A stretch of DNA of 42,477 nucleotides from Sulfuricella denitrificans (GCA_002632355.1 NSJJ01000020.1:1-42477); one strand, 5' to 3'. Shown: positions 24,001-31,517, numbered from the stretch's first letter. Notes: a model not told the origin generated them from the sequence alone. Translations and numbers: made by a program.

Positions 24001-24936
24001 CGGGCGGCGCTGATCTCTGCCGCAGGCGGACTGGATGCCCTCGCCGCAAAGACCACCTCTTTTTTCAACAAATACTATTCCGACGCCGAGCGCCAGCAGG
24101 CCAGTGCCCGTTACAGTCTCGCCGTGGTTAACGATGGATTCGCAAACATGGGACTGACCGTGCCCAGCACAATGGCCGAGTTCAGGAACCTCGCCGAGGC
24201 GCAGGATCTCTCGACCGAGGCCGGCCGCAGCACCTATCTGGCGCTGATGGATCTGGCGGATGCCTTCGCCACTGTCTCTGCGGCTGGCGGTGCCGCAGCG
24301 GTCGGGCTCGGGCAGGCGGCCAATGCCATCATCACGGCCAATCAGAGCATCGGCGGAAACTATGTCAACAACAACAATCTTGCCATCGGCCAGGCGGCCA
24401 ATGCGCCGATCTACGATCAGGCCCTGAAGGAAGTCAACGCCCGCAGCGCTGCGCTGGTCTCCGGCACGCAGGTGCAGTTCGGCACGGCCACGGACCCCAA
24501 GCTCAATCAGGAGGTCGCCGGCTGGCTTGCCGGGTATCGCACGGGCGGCTACATGACCCCGAGCGCGGAGCAGACACAGATCCTGCGCAATCTGTCCCTG
24601 ATTCCCGCCCATGCATCAGGCGGATTGGCCGATCGCGGCTGGGCGCTGGTGGGCGAGGAAGGCCCGGAGCTGGTCAACTTCAGCGACCCCGGTCGCGTCT
24701 ACACTGCCGACCAGACCCGCGCCGTTTTCTCCGCAAACGATGAATGGGATTACCGCCAGACATCTGGCGCCTCGGCCATTAACATCGCCCCGCTCCTGGA
24801 GGAGCTGAAGCAGCTGCGCGCCAAGGTAGAAGAACTGGCCGAGGCCCAGTACGTTACCGCCCGCAACACCCGCGACACGGCCAAGCACATGGAGCGCTGG
24901 GATTCTGACGGCATGCCCGAGGTGAGAGCCGCGTGA
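21049..24936 (+). CDS. tail tape measure protein
   Basis: 1295 aa from the ATG at 21049; an upstream TTG at 21019 lies inside the conserved element and is not used. The N-terminal third has a hydrophobic helix (residues about 60-95, ASAVGLVSTGVLAVGAAALA), the middle is long coiled coil (AAALKFQEEGVKRLAAEEKK), then a Gly/Ala-rich membrane-like region (about 680-790) and a C-terminal tail with GGLADRGWALVGEEGPELVNF, a motif very common at tape-measure C-termini. It sets tail length and is probably injected with the DNA. The length implies a tail of roughly 190-200 nm by the usual 1.5 A per residue rule. Confidence 0.92.
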   Translation: MSDKNDIKINVSVDAKGVKPGTQEAGREIDELTGKVNGLPPAYNKAAAATETFTNKGAALASAVGLVSTGVLAVGAAALAYTAHLAIAGVNTVKLANEMANLSDRTGMTVEHLSSMRFVLEQNNATVNDYATGMKTLSSRIYDAANGNKTALASFQALGISQQFLQDNINNGDAVFMKLADRFSEIKEGAGKNALANDVLGRSYEALLPTLNSGSEGIRQLAEEGEKWGQISREMAEKSKQLGDNWAALKFYAQGVGVSVANYFLPALVDITREARAAANESGLLNGVITALGVTFGKVFGLKSTRLEFADEKAKELFNQVTEAQTALDKLASIKGKSTGKDPDWLAGEMDKAAARVANLKKELKDTISERDNLLIKPVEAPKMDAPYKPEKQSDGIDQYQKKLTSLLDTLENRADTVSQKFWNDLEMLDKAYSSGKIGLDRYRMAVETLIDKTEYAKNLKKEDAAALKFQEEGVKRLAAEEKKRNDELTKSVAHDQAALVAMTRKNDLLERGIESVAGMAVAEAEAELASVDYTDATWEQIDALEKKLDISKQIEIQAKRGEHLKAMKDEAKEAQKAYEKMNDEINRGLTDALMRGWESGKGFAENAIDTIKNMFKTLILRPTISAVLSPVSGAISAGMGSLGIPGTSNAAGIGNTLSTANSAYSLYSSAMMPGGAVAGAGLYSAGSAIGSVSMMGYGAGIEAASLGAVGSGGASVIGAVGAEGSAAFAAGSGAAGTGLTGALAAVPVWGWVAAAAALMFMADDEPTPPSGLLATLKTDPANLPNFRYDRKSGAFSDGAYAESAFGQIGATEAFAYSGESAQKYLDMVASLDNTLATYLSPEAITRVSTELQAKTYGSEGEGWLETALPNMIKDRFTATFAEVNPELTAFLDSFSGTSEEIIAFGGSLLEVDKSLQDTSASTRLFGEVLDWVKIEDAARSGENVVQTFQRLSAEFALTNQIADMMGHDASTAFGSVGLASESARAALISAAGGLDALAAKTTSFFNKYYSDAERQQASARYSLAVVNDGFANMGLTVPSTMAEFRNLAEAQDLSTEAGRSTYLALMDLADAFATVSAAGGAAAVGLGQAANAIITANQSIGGNYVNNNNLAIGQAANAPIYDQALKEVNARSAALVSGTQVQFGTATDPKLNQEVAGWLAGYRTGGYMTPSAEQTQILRNLSLIPAHASGGLADRGWALVGEEGPELVNFSDPGRVYTADQTRAVFSANDEWDYRQTSGASAINIAPLLEELKQLRAKVEELAEAQYVTARNTRDTAKHMERWDSDGMPEVRAA

Positions 24937-25826
24937 GGATCATCCGCCCGACACTCGTCACGGACGCGCTGCTGGTTTCCAGTAATGTGCCGGAAACCGA
25001 CTACGCCGCGTGGGATGCCGTTACCACCTATGCCCTCGGCGACCGGAGGATCACCACGCACAAGATCTACGAATCCATCCAGGCGGGCAACCTCAACCAC
25101 GATCCGGTGGCCGATACTGCCCTGGCCACGCCGCTGTGGTGGAAAGTGGTCTCCGCCACCGGCCGCTGGCAGATGTTCGACGGACTGGCCGGCGCGCAGA
25201 CGGAATCCGCCACCGGGATCGAAGTGGAGCTGGCGCCCGGGCGCATCAATGCCGCCGCGCTCATCAACCTCGATGCCGAATCCGTCACGCTGGAATTGAA
25301 GGACGGCGCCACCACGATCTACAGCACGACCGTCAGCCTGGCGCTGGAGAATGTCTTCGACTGGTATGAGTATTTCTTCGAACCCATCATCCGCAAGACG
25401 GATGTGGCGATCACCGACATACCCGTCTTCGGCAGCGCTCACCTGTTCGTCACGGTCAACGGCGGCGCGGGTGTGGCCAGGTGCGGCGAGCTTGTTGTCG
25501 GCATGTGGCGCGATCTCGGCAGCACCATGTGGGCGCCACGCGCCGGCATTATCGACTACTCGCGCAAGGAGGTGGACGAGTACGGCAACCCCAACGTGCT
25601 GCAGCGCCGCTTCTCCAAACGCCTGAACTGCGACCTGCACGTCCAGACCCGGCTGGTGGATGAAACCCACCGCCTGCTGACGGAATTCCGCTCGACGCCC
25701 ATTGTCTGGATCGGCACCGACCTGTTCGCCAGCACCATCATCTTCGGCTTTTACCGGGATTTCGAAGCCATCATCTCGGGCCCGGTCAGTTCCAAATGTT
25801 CACTGCAAATTGAGGGTTTAATCTGA
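24933..25826 (+). CDS. tail tip / minor tail protein
   Basis: 297 aa from a GTG overlapping the tape measure stop (GTGA). Residues about 25-75 (YAAWDAVTTYALGDRRITTH, IYESIQAGNLNHDP, PLWWKVVS) look like a small carbohydrate-binding-type repeat seen in phage tail proteins. The rest is beta-rich, with a C-terminal segment (DEYGNPNVLQRRFSKRLNCD) that fits a tail-tip connection protein. Position right after the tape measure supports this. Family name not certain. Confidence 0.65.
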   Translation: MRIIRPTLVTDALLVSSNVPETDYAAWDAVTTYALGDRRITTHKIYESIQAGNLNHDPVADTALATPLWWKVVSATGRWQMFDGLAGAQTESATGIEVELAPGRINAAALINLDAESVTLELKDGATTIYSTTVSLALENVFDWYEYFFEPIIRKTDVAITDIPVFGSAHLFVTVNGGAGVARCGELVVGMWRDLGSTMWAPRAGIIDYSRKEVDEYGNPNVLQRRFSKRLNCDLHVQTRLVDETHRLLTEFRSTPIVWIGTDLFASTIIFGFYRDFEAIISGPVSSKCSLQIEGLI

Positions 25827-26452
25827 TGCCTATCACACCCCTGCCAACCCCGCCGACGCGATCTGACCCGGCCAGTTTTGCCGCGCGCGGAGACGCTTTT
25901 CTTGCCGCGCTGCCCACTTTCCAGGCCGAGGCCAATGCGCTGGAAACCAACGTCAACGCCAAGGAGTTATCGGCAGTATCAGCTGCCGGAACCGCCATTG
26001 CCAAGGCTGCAGAGGCGTCCGCGAGCGCGGTGGATGCAACCAATAATGGCGCTGCACAAGTGGTACTGGCTGCCGAGCAGGTCGCACTGGCTACCGGACG
26101 GGCAGATGCTGCGGCTGCCAGCGCCGTGACGGCCATCAACGCACCCGGAACCTCGGCGACCAGCACCACCAGCCTGTCGATCGCCATCGATGTCAAGGCG
26201 CTCACTATCCAGCCAGGCAAGGCGCTGGTGGTGGGGATGTCGGTCAAAATCGCAGCGACCGCCAGCCCGACCAACTGGATGTTCGGCGATGTCACCGCCT
26301 ATGACAGCGGGACCGGCGCGCTGACGGTCAACGTCACGGTGATCCAGGGGGCCGGCACTTTCGCGGCCTGGACAGTATCCCTGTCAGCGCCCGGGCTTGC
26401 ACCATCCGCTGCTGCGGCCGTATTCAACTATCAAAACTTCGGAGGTTTCTAA
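25826..26452 (+). CDS. tail fibre-like protein
   Basis: 208 aa coupled by TGATG to the upstream gene. The N-terminal third is an Ala/Asn/Glu-rich helical stretch (FQAEANALETNVNAKELSAV, then SAAGTAIAKAAEASASAVDA) typical of trimeric coiled-coil fibre proteins. The remainder is a Thr/Ser/Val-rich beta domain (SATSTTSLSIAIDVKALTIQ). Probably a short fibre or baseplate fibre attached to the tail tip. Confidence 0.6.
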   Translation: MPITPLPTPPTRSDPASFAARGDAFLAALPTFQAEANALETNVNAKELSAVSAAGTAIAKAAEASASAVDATNNGAAQVVLAAEQVALATGRADAAAASAVTAINAPGTSATSTTSLSIAIDVKALTIQPGKALVVGMSVKIAATASPTNWMFGDVTAYDSGTGALTVNVTVIQGAGTFAAWTVSLSAPGLAPSAAAAVFNYQNFGGF

Positions 26453-26865
26453 TGCCCGCCAATACCACACCTATTTTTGCGAACGTGATCAAAAACCCGG
26501 CCGCGCAGATCCTGCCGGCGGATGCCTCCGCCTACAAAACGCTGATGACGGGCGGCACGAATGGATCGCGCCTCGATAACCTGATTGCCACCAGTAACGA
26601 CACCTCGGCGCGCGTCCTTTCTTTCGCCATCAACGATGGCGCGCTGGATCATCCGATCGGCGAAGTCAGCATCCCGGCCACCGCCGGGAATGACGGCGCG
26701 GCGTCCGTCAAAGGAGTGTCCGTACTGAATTCCACGAACTTCCCCGGACTCAAGGAAGATGGGTCGCTTTACCTGCAGTCAACATTCATCCTCAAGGTGA
26801 AATCGCTGACCACCGTCACGGCGGCCAAGCAGATTGATCTGGTCGGGTTCGGCGGGGACTTCTGA
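26452..26865 (+). CDS. tail-region structural protein, unknown
   Basis: 137 aa, TAATG-coupled to the fibre-like gene. The composition (many T, S, A, N and G, no cysteine) and segments such as DNLIATSNDTSARVLSFAIN and VKSLTTVTAAKQIDLVGFGG look like a virion surface protein. No family is recognised. It probably belongs to the tail tip or fibre group. Confidence 0.6.
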   Translation: MPANTTPIFANVIKNPAAQILPADASAYKTLMTGGTNGSRLDNLIATSNDTSARVLSFAINDGALDHPIGEVSIPATAGNDGAASVKGVSVLNSTNFPGLKEDGSLYLQSTFILKVKSLTTVTAAKQIDLVGFGGDF

Positions 26866-26867
26866 TC

Positions 26868-27137
26868 ATGGACGGATTCAGCCAGAAATCCAGATCCGGT
26901 TTACGGATAAAGGCCATTTACAGGGGCTCGATATCATCCGGTGCCTCTGCCACGATACCGGCCGTGAACCCGGCGAAGTGCGACTTGGTGATGACCGGGT
27001 TTTCTTGCAGCTCGGGCACGCCGAACGCGGGCGACTACTGCCGACTGACCCTGGTGAATGCCACCACCATCTCCTGCACCAGCGGGCATACGATCAATTC
27101 GCCGATCGCAAACTACCAACTCACGGAGTATTACTAA
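26868..27137 (+). CDS. small tail-region protein, unknown
   Basis: 89 aa beginning two bases after the upstream stop. Beta-rich with four cysteines (C38, C47, C58, C70 approximately) and SGASATIPAVNPAKCDLVMTG, the layout of small phage tail-spike or fibre accessory proteins. Function unknown. Confidence 0.6.
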   Translation: MDGFSQKSRSGLRIKAIYRGSISSGASATIPAVNPAKCDLVMTGFSCSSGTPNAGDYCRLTLVNATTISCTSGHTINSPIANYQLTEYY

Positions 27138-27138
27138 A

Positions 27139-27633
27139 ATGGGCGTATTTGCAGAAATCGACAGCAACGGCATCTGTGTCGCCTTGCTGGAAACGAGCCA
27201 GAATATGGCGAGCGTATCGATGATCACGGTAGCGGATTACGATCCTGCGCTGATAGGTAAAAGATGGGACGGCGCCGCCTTCGGCCTGCCAGTGCCCGCC
27301 AGCCTGCTCGAAGCCAAGGCAGCCAAGACCCAAGCCATCAGAGACTATTTTGAGAGGGTGGTGCAGTCCGTCAAAGCCGCCGCCGCACCCTACGAGATCG
27401 CCACCTGGGAAACCCAGCGCACTGAATATATGGCGTGGCAGGCCGACCCCGCCACGCCCACGCCTTATGTATCTGCACTGGCTGCGGCACGCGGTTTGAC
27501 CGTGCCCGAGTTGATGGCGAAGATCGCGCCCAAGGTCGCCGGGTTCGCCACCATTCAGGGTACCCAGCACAGGCTGGAAAAACTGGTCGAAGCCGCAACC
27601 ACCATCGCTGAAGTCGAAGCCATCACCTGGTAA
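27139..27633 (+). CDS. tail fibre assembly-like protein (DUF4376-like C-terminus)
   Basis: 164 aa from the ATG at 27139. The N-terminal part (MGVFAEIDSNGICVALLE, MITVADYDPALIGKRWDG) is like the start of tail-assembly or fibre-chaperone proteins. The C-terminal half (WETQRTEYMAWQADPATPTP, VSALAAARGLTVPELMAKI, QHRLEKLVEAATTIAEVEAI) fits the DUF4376 pattern of phage tail proteins. Exact role not known. Confidence 0.6.
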   Translation: MGVFAEIDSNGICVALLETSQNMASVSMITVADYDPALIGKRWDGAAFGLPVPASLLEAKAAKTQAIRDYFERVVQSVKAAAAPYEIATWETQRTEYMAWQADPATPTPYVSALAAARGLTVPELMAKIAPKVAGFATIQGTQHRLEKLVEAATTIAEVEAITW

Positions 27634-28133
27634 TGGACTACGCTGCCGCCCGCCCCCTGATCCGCTCCGGCGACCTGCTCGCCTGGACGCATCACGGCTG
27701 GCGCTCCTGGTACGACATCAAGATCCAGATCGTCCGCCTGTGGCAGCGCTCGGAATACGCGCATATCGGAACCGCCTTTGTGATGGGCGGCCGGGTGTGG
27801 GTGATCGAGGCGGTGACGCCGCACCCGCGCATCATCCCGCTCTCCAATGCCCTGCCGTTCTACTGGGTGCCGCTCGGCGCCCCGTGGTCGGATACGACAG
27901 AGACGCAAGCGCTATCCATCATCGGCAAGGAACGCGCCGTCTACAGCCAGGCCGAGGCGATCCGGGGCGCCCTGGGCACGCTGCAACCCGGCACGGACGA
28001 TCTGTGGCAATGCGCAGAGCTGTCCTGGTGCATCGCCAAGTGGGACGGGATTGAGCTGGGCAGGGACATCACGCCGAGCGGGCTGGTGCAGTCGGCGCTG
28101 GAGATGGGGGCTAGAGTGGCGCTGGTGCGTTAA
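27633..28133 (+). CDS. permuted NlpC/P60-type cysteine peptidase/amidase
   Basis: 166 aa, TAATG-coupled to the upstream gene. The motif SGDLLAWTHH near the N-terminus, H44 in SEYAHIGTAF, E59 in WVIEAV and C127 in LWQCAELS follow the circularly permuted order of YiiX-like papain-fold enzymes (His first, Cys last). In a tail module such enzymes usually act on peptidoglycan during entry, or process a tail protein. It is the last rightward late gene and faces a convergent leftward gene six bases away. Confidence 0.72.
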   Translation: MDYAAARPLIRSGDLLAWTHHGWRSWYDIKIQIVRLWQRSEYAHIGTAFVMGGRVWVIEAVTPHPRIIPLSNALPFYWVPLGAPWSDTTETQALSIIGKERAVYSQAEAIRGALGTLQPGTDDLWQCAELSWCIAKWDGIELGRDITPSGLVQSALEMGARVALVR

Positions 28134-28138
28134 AACGA

Positions 28139-28891
28139 TTACATCCAGCACGCCGCCTGATTGTGGCCGGACTCTCCGCGCACGAAAGGAATTCCACCCA
28201 TTTGCTCGGTGATCGGGCCTCGGAAATCACAGGTAAACACCAGATTCTTGTCGGCGCATGTGACTTCGAATTTTTCTTTCGTCCCCTCCTTCATCGTGGA
28301 GCGGACCCTGATCTTTCCTTCGCACCCGTTTTTTTCCGCCAATACTGTTAGCCATTTGGCTTTTTGAGTTGTGGATGGAGGGGAAGGATCGACATCTTCA
28401 ACCTCGCCAATGTTTTCAACCTTTTTCCCGCACATCGTTTTCCACATCCCGTTCATCATCTCCGGATGCTTCGGATCTTCAATTTCCTGCAGGGCGGCAT
28501 TCTCTGCGGCATAAAAGCGCCTGAATCCGACGAATGCGCCATAAGAGTTTTTCCCGTTCAGCTCTCCGCACAAGACCGGCATCTGATCGCCGCTCACAAA
28601 CAGGTTCCGCCACAGGACAGACGCCGGGTCTTTGAAGTCGCGGGTGATATTGTGCTTGGCCTTGGCGATGAATTCTGCATACTGGCTCACTTTGGCGGGC
28701 TCCGCTTCCTGCGGCGGTGCAGCGGCGGGCTTTGCCTGTGTCGCGAGTTTCGTCACAGCCTCGTAGCAGCCGGCCTTTTGCTTGGCGTTCTTGATCGCCG
28801 CGCAGCCGGCCAGGGCGGATTCAATATCTGATTCGGCGGCGGCATGGGACGAAAGAAGCACCATGGCCAAGCCTGTAAGTATTGTTTTCAT
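28139..28891 (-). CDS. secreted (periplasmic) protein co-transcribed with the leftward repressor
   Basis: 250 aa from the ATG at 28891, with GGAAGG just upstream. The N-terminus MKTILTGLAMVLLSSHAAA is a Sec signal peptide, with cleavage likely after AAA. A CAAIKNAKQKAGCYEAV motif (C-x11-C-Y) follows, as in several periplasmic proteins. Further cysteines (VLCGELNG, KTMCGKK, NGCEGK, VTCADK, FTCDFR, AACWM) suggest disulfides. Only seven bases separate it from the Arc-like gene before it, so it should be made in lysogens. A role in lysogenic conversion or blocking entry of related phages is an inference. Confidence 0.75.
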   Translation of the reverse strand: MKTILTGLAMVLLSSHAAAESDIESALAGCAAIKNAKQKAGCYEAVTKLATQAKPAAAPPQEAEPAKVSQYAEFIAKAKHNITRDFKDPASVLWRNLFVSGDQMPVLCGELNGKNSYGAFVGFRRFYAAENAALQEIEDPKHPEMMNGMWKTMCGKKVENIGEVEDVDPSPPSTTQKAKWLTVLAEKNGCEGKIRVRSTMKEGTKEKFEVTCADKNLVFTCDFRGPITEQMGGIPFVRGESGHNQAACWM

Positions 28892-28898
28892 ATCCTTC

Positions 28899-29189
28899 CT
28901 ATTTAAACAACGATAGCAGCGCGAGCTGCTTTTCCGGTGGCATTTTTCTGAATACATTAACCATCTGTCGTTCCGTATCGCTCAATGGGTGTGTGGCCAC
29001 GTACCTGTTTATTTCCTGCTCCGTGTAGCCATTTGTCATTACATGAGACTGGCCGTCCAGACTCTTCTGCAGGCGGCTCACCACCTCAGAATTCAAACTT
29101 CTGCCATTTATCTTGGCCTCCCTGTCAAGCCTGTCTTTCAACTCGGCCGGCATTCGGACGCCAAACGGCGCTATATCCCTCACCTTCAT
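28899..29189 (-). CDS. Arc/Mnt-like ribbon-helix-helix repressor (leftward)
   Basis: 96 aa from the ATG at 29189 (GGTGGGGAATA upstream). The N-terminal half DIAPFGVRMPAELKDRLDRE then AKINGRSLNSEVVSRLQKSL is the ribbon-helix-helix DNA-binding fold of Arc and Mnt. The C-terminal part (TEQEINRYVATHPLSDTERQ) may serve oligomerisation. It is divergent from another RHH gene, with palindromic operators between them, the pattern of the P22 immI arc/mnt region. Likely a lysogeny repressor or its antagonist. Confidence 0.85.
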   Translation of the reverse strand: MKVRDIAPFGVRMPAELKDRLDREAKINGRSLNSEVVSRLQKSLDGQSHVMTNGYTEQEINRYVATHPLSDTERQMVNVFRKMPPEKQLALLSLFK

Positions 29190-29215
29190 TATTCCCCACC
29201 TATTCCACTTCATCG

Positions 29216-29234
29216 TGGTTGCACTATGTAACCA
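29216..29234. promoter_or_regulatory. operator-like imperfect palindrome 1
   Basis: TGGTTGCACTATGTAACCA matches the palindrome at 29272-29290 at 16 of 19 positions and lies on the leftward-gene side of the divergent intergenic region. Probably a binding site for one of the RHH proteins. Confidence 0.65.
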
Positions 29235-29242
29235 AAAAACCG

Positions 29243-29272
29243 TTGACTTCGATAGCTTCACCGTGTAATGAT
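29243..29272 (+). promoter_or_regulatory. rightward sigma-70-like promoter overlapping operator 2
   Basis: TTGACT (29243-29248) and AATGAT (29267-29272) are 18 bp apart. The -10 overlaps the left edge of the palindrome at 29271-29291, so repressor binding there should block transcription of the rightward RHH gene. Confidence 0.55.
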
Positions 29273-29291
29273 GGTTACACGGTGTAACCAT
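29271..29291. promoter_or_regulatory. operator: perfect 21-bp palindrome between divergent repressor genes
   Basis: ATGGTTACAC, a central G, and GTGTAACCAT. It lies four bases before the GGAG of the rightward gene. Its half-site GTGTAA recurs at 29263-29268 (CGTGTAATG), so the region holds at least three related half-sites or sites, suitable for cooperative RHH binding. Confidence 0.75.
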
Positions 29292-29304
29292 TTTGGAGCG
29301 GATG

Positions 29305-29481
29305 ATGAATCTCATCGCAAGCAAGAAAGACCAGTCCGTGACTGTGCGCTTTCCGGTAGGTCTTCTGGATCGTCTCGACAATGTGGCGCGCAAGCAAGGA
29401 CGCAGCCGCAATTCGGAAATCATCAAGCGCCTGGACGAAAGCCTGGAGCGCGAAGAGGTGCCTGAAGAAAAAGCAGCATAG
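29305..29481 (+). CDS. Arc/Mnt-like ribbon-helix-helix repressor (rightward)
   Basis: 58 aa from the second of two tandem ATGs (29302 and 29305); the second is better spaced from GGAG at 29295-29298. The sequence KKDQSVTVRFPVGLLDRLDN then ARKQGRSRNSEIIKRLDESL is a minimal RHH protein, the size of P22 Arc, with an acidic Glu-rich tail. It is the first gene of the rightward early operon. It likely represses the divergent region. Confidence 0.85.
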   Translation: MNLIASKKDQSVTVRFPVGLLDRLDNVARKQGRSRNSEIIKRLDESLEREEVPEEKAA

Positions 29482-29488
29482 AAAAAAA

Positions 29489-29516
29489 CCGTCACCGTGT
29501 TGGCACAGGGTGACGG
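29489..29516 (+). other. hairpin in the leader before the CII-like gene
   Basis: CCGTCACC (29489-29496) and GGTGACGG (29509-29516) form an 8-bp stem. A second possible stem (GGCCGGG at 29519-29525 with CCCGGCC at 29558-29564) follows. The 123-nt gap 29482-29604 holds these structures and ends in TTAGTTTTTTG. It could be an attenuator or leader controlling the CII-like gene. No ORF is seen in it. Confidence 0.4.
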
Positions 29517-29604
29517 CGGGCCGGGAAGACCCAGCAGGTTCGCATCTGCAATTTACCCCCGGCCTCTCTCGGTTATTAGGTTAGTTTTTTGTGAGGGGTA
29601 ACAG

Positions 29605-30066
29605 ATGGTCAAGAGATCGGTTCCGCCTGCGGATGTGCAGGAAGCCTTTTACCGCGTCGTTCACGACTTCGGGGTGGTGAAGCTGGCGGGGATGATGGGC
29701 ACCTCCCCTGCCGTGCTTTACAACAAGGCGAATCACCACGAATCCAGCCACCACAAGCCGACGCTGGCCGATGCGCTGGTGGTTTCCAACCTCACGGGCG
29801 ACAAGCGCATCCCCTTTTCTTTTGCCGCCGCCTGCGACGGCACATTCTTCGAGCTACCCGACGTTTCCCATATCTCCGACACCGACCTGGTGCAGGGCAT
29901 GTGCAATATCGGCATGGAAGGCGGCGATTTTTACCGGGTAATGAACAAGGCGCTGGAAGACAACCGCATCAGCGGGAACGATTTCGCCGCCATCGAGCAT
30001 GAGGCGCTGGAATGGATCGCGGCGATTGCGGAAATGCTCGAGCGCGTGCGGGGGCTGAAGGAATGA
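29605..30066 (+). CDS. CII-like phage regulatory protein (Phage_CP76-type)
   Basis: 153 aa with GAGGGG upstream of the ATG. The N-terminal helix-turn-helix region (DVQEAFYRVVHDFGVVKLAG then MMGTSPAVLYNKANHHESSH, with KPTLADALVVSNLTGD) and the helical C-terminus (IEHEALEWIAAIAEMLERVR) match the CP76 family of phage regulators, which activate or repress early genes. Located second in the rightward early operon, as cII-type genes are. It shares ATGA with the next gene. Confidence 0.82.
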   Translation: MVKRSVPPADVQEAFYRVVHDFGVVKLAGMMGTSPAVLYNKANHHESSHHKPTLADALVVSNLTGDKRIPFSFAAACDGTFFELPDVSHISDTDLVQGMCNIGMEGGDFYRVMNKALEDNRISGNDFAAIEHEALEWIAAIAEMLERVRGLKE

Positions 30067-30245
30067 GCGCGCTGCGTGGTTCCCGTTCCTTTTGCCTGCG
30101 CCTGCCGAATGCGGCCGGAAAGATCGCTTTTCACCCGCATGCGCGTGCCTCCGATGTGCTGGCCGTCTCCACGGCGCTGGGGTGTACGCCTGTTTGCCGC
30201 GCCGGGAAGGTGCTGCTGATGCCGCTGCGCGAGGTGGCGAGATGA
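30063..30245 (+). CDS. small early protein, unknown
   Basis: 60 aa in ATGA overlap with the CII-like gene and again with the next gene. Sequence SFCLRLPNAAGKIAFHPHAR then ASDVLAVSTALGCTP; basic, no domain recognised. The overlaps on both sides support it as a coupled early gene. Confidence 0.6.
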   Translation: MSALRGSRSFCLRLPNAAGKIAFHPHARASDVLAVSTALGCTPVCRAGKVLLMPLREVAR

Positions 30246-30436
30246 GCGCCGCCGTTCCGGCATCCCTGGCCAAGCGCGGCTTGATGCGCGTCACCGACAA
30301 CCTGCAGCCGGGCGACGAGATCAAATGGAATTTTCACATGTTCAGCGTTTTTCGCCCCGAGCTGGAGGCGCGATTCATCCGCCCCGCTCCGAAGCGCGAG
30401 AAGGATGCCTGCGATGAACAAAACAAATTGGGTTGA
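30242..30436 (+). CDS. small early protein, unknown
   Basis: 64 aa, coupled to the gene before (ATGAGC). The segment LMRVTDNLQPGDEIKWNFHM then FRPELEARFIRPAP is polar and basic; no family known. Its end overlaps the start of a small membrane-protein ORF. Confidence 0.58.
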   Translation: MSAAVPASLAKRGLMRVTDNLQPGDEIKWNFHMFSVFRPELEARFIRPAPKREKDACDEQNKLG

Positions 30437-30656
30437 TTGGGTGGTGGGGACGGTATTCGTCTTCGCCTATTTGTGGGGATGTGCCTGGTTGGGCAGGCAC
30501 GATATGGAGGTGGGTCATGGAAGCACTACGGCGATATCTGACGGAAGAGGAGCAGAAGCGCTTGCTCCGGCATGTGGATCAATTCAGGGACAGCGCGGCG
30601 CGGCGGGATCATGCGTTTATGCGGCTGCTGCTCTGCACCGGGATGCGGCTCAATGA
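30414..30656 (+). CDS. possible small membrane protein overlapping the recombinase
   Basis: 80 aa from the ATG at 30414. Its first half has a credible transmembrane helix (WVDWVVGTVFVFAYLWGCAW), but after residue 34 the frame runs 140 nt through the start of the recombinase gene and looks non-native (GRGAEALAPACGSIQGQRGA). Either the product is mainly the N-terminal anchor or it is chance. Low confidence. Confidence 0.35.
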   Translation: MNKTNWVDWVVGTVFVFAYLWGCAWLGRHDMEVGHGSTTAISDGRGAEALAPACGSIQGQRGAAGSCVYAAAALHRDAAQ

Positions 30657-31173
30657 GGCGCGGCTATTGACGGTGGGCGATGCGCTGGAAGCGCTGCGCA
30701 CCGATACGATTTTCATCCCGCGCGAACACCGCAAGGGGCAAAAGACAGATCACCGGGTGCTGGTCACCCAGCCGGTGCGTGAATCCCTCCTCGGCCTGCT
30801 GAACATCCGGCGCGGCATGGGCTTCGCCGATCGCGCCGACGCCCTGCTGCTGTGCGGACGCAACGGCGAGGGCATGACTTCCCGCGCCATCCAGCTGCGC
30901 GTCGCCATGTGGGCCAAGGCTGCTGGCCTGCCGGATGGCGTCAGCCCGCACTGGTTTCGCCACTCCCGCGGCATGAACATCATGAAGCACACCACCAGCA
31001 ACGACCCGCGCGGCATCGTCCAGGCTGCGCTGGGCCACGCCTCGATTGCCTCGACCGGGATCTATACCCGCGTGACCCGCGAGGATCTGGCGTCGGCGCT
31101 GCAGGAAGTGGACGGAACGGGGCGGAGAAGCACAGCACAGCTGCGCAAGGGATGGGAAAGGAGGGTGGCATGA
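30517..31173 (+). CDS. short tyrosine recombinase (catalytic domain only)
   Basis: 218 aa from the ATG at 30517, preceded by GGAGGTGGG. All catalytic residues are present: R44 (CTGMRLNEARLL), K73 or K76 (HRKGQKTDHR), H145-x-x-R148 (SPHWFRHS), H174 (LGHASIAS) and Y183 (GIYTRV). The N-terminal core-binding domain is missing or very short, unlike the two other recombinases in the window. It lies within the early operon, so it may serve resolution or inversion rather than classical integration. Confidence 0.82.
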   Translation: MEALRRYLTEEEQKRLLRHVDQFRDSAARRDHAFMRLLLCTGMRLNEARLLTVGDALEALRTDTIFIPREHRKGQKTDHRVLVTQPVRESLLGLLNIRRGMGFADRADALLLCGRNGEGMTSRAIQLRVAMWAKAAGLPDGVSPHWFRHSRGMNIMKHTTSNDPRGIVQAALGHASIASTGIYTRVTREDLASALQEVDGTGRRSTAQLRKGWERRVA

Positions 31174-31517
31174 AATTCATAGAGCATAGCCGTGTGGGCG
31201 GCTACGAGGAGGGGACTGTGATCGTTAAATCCAAGGCGGACAAGGCGCTGGAAGATTTCGAGAGAACGGTCCGCCACGTCGATCAAGTAAGAGCGGAACT
31301 CCTCGTAGTACAAAATAATCTTGAGTCCGCCATGGGAAAATTGATCACGTCCGAAGAGAGTCTCATCAATGCACTGCATGAACACTATGAGGGCGATGTT
31401 CCCCAAGCGTTATCTACGAGTTTCGGAACGCTGCTGATCGAAGATCTGCGTATCGAAGTGATTAAGACGGCATCTTGTTCGGATTTGTACCGCATCGAGA
31501 AGAAGGAGGCGGCATGA
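31170..31517 (+). CDS. early phage protein, unknown
   Basis: 115 aa in ATGA overlap with the recombinase (GGAGGGTGGC upstream). A long helix (DKALEDFERTVRHVDQVRAE, LLVVQNNLESAMGKLITSEE) is followed by a mixed C-terminus. Similar length and charge to small phage early proteins; no recognised motif. Confidence 0.6.
   Translation: MKFIEHSRVGGYEEGTVIVKSKADKALEDFERTVRHVDQVRAELLVVQNNLESAMGKLITSEESLINALHEHYEGDVPQALSTSFGTLLIEDLRIEVIKTASCSDLYRIEKKEAA

Noticed and set aside
23047-24612. 521-codon minus-strand ORF opposite the tape measure gene
   Set aside because: Same reason: antisense shadow of the real gene, without a start signal or domain.
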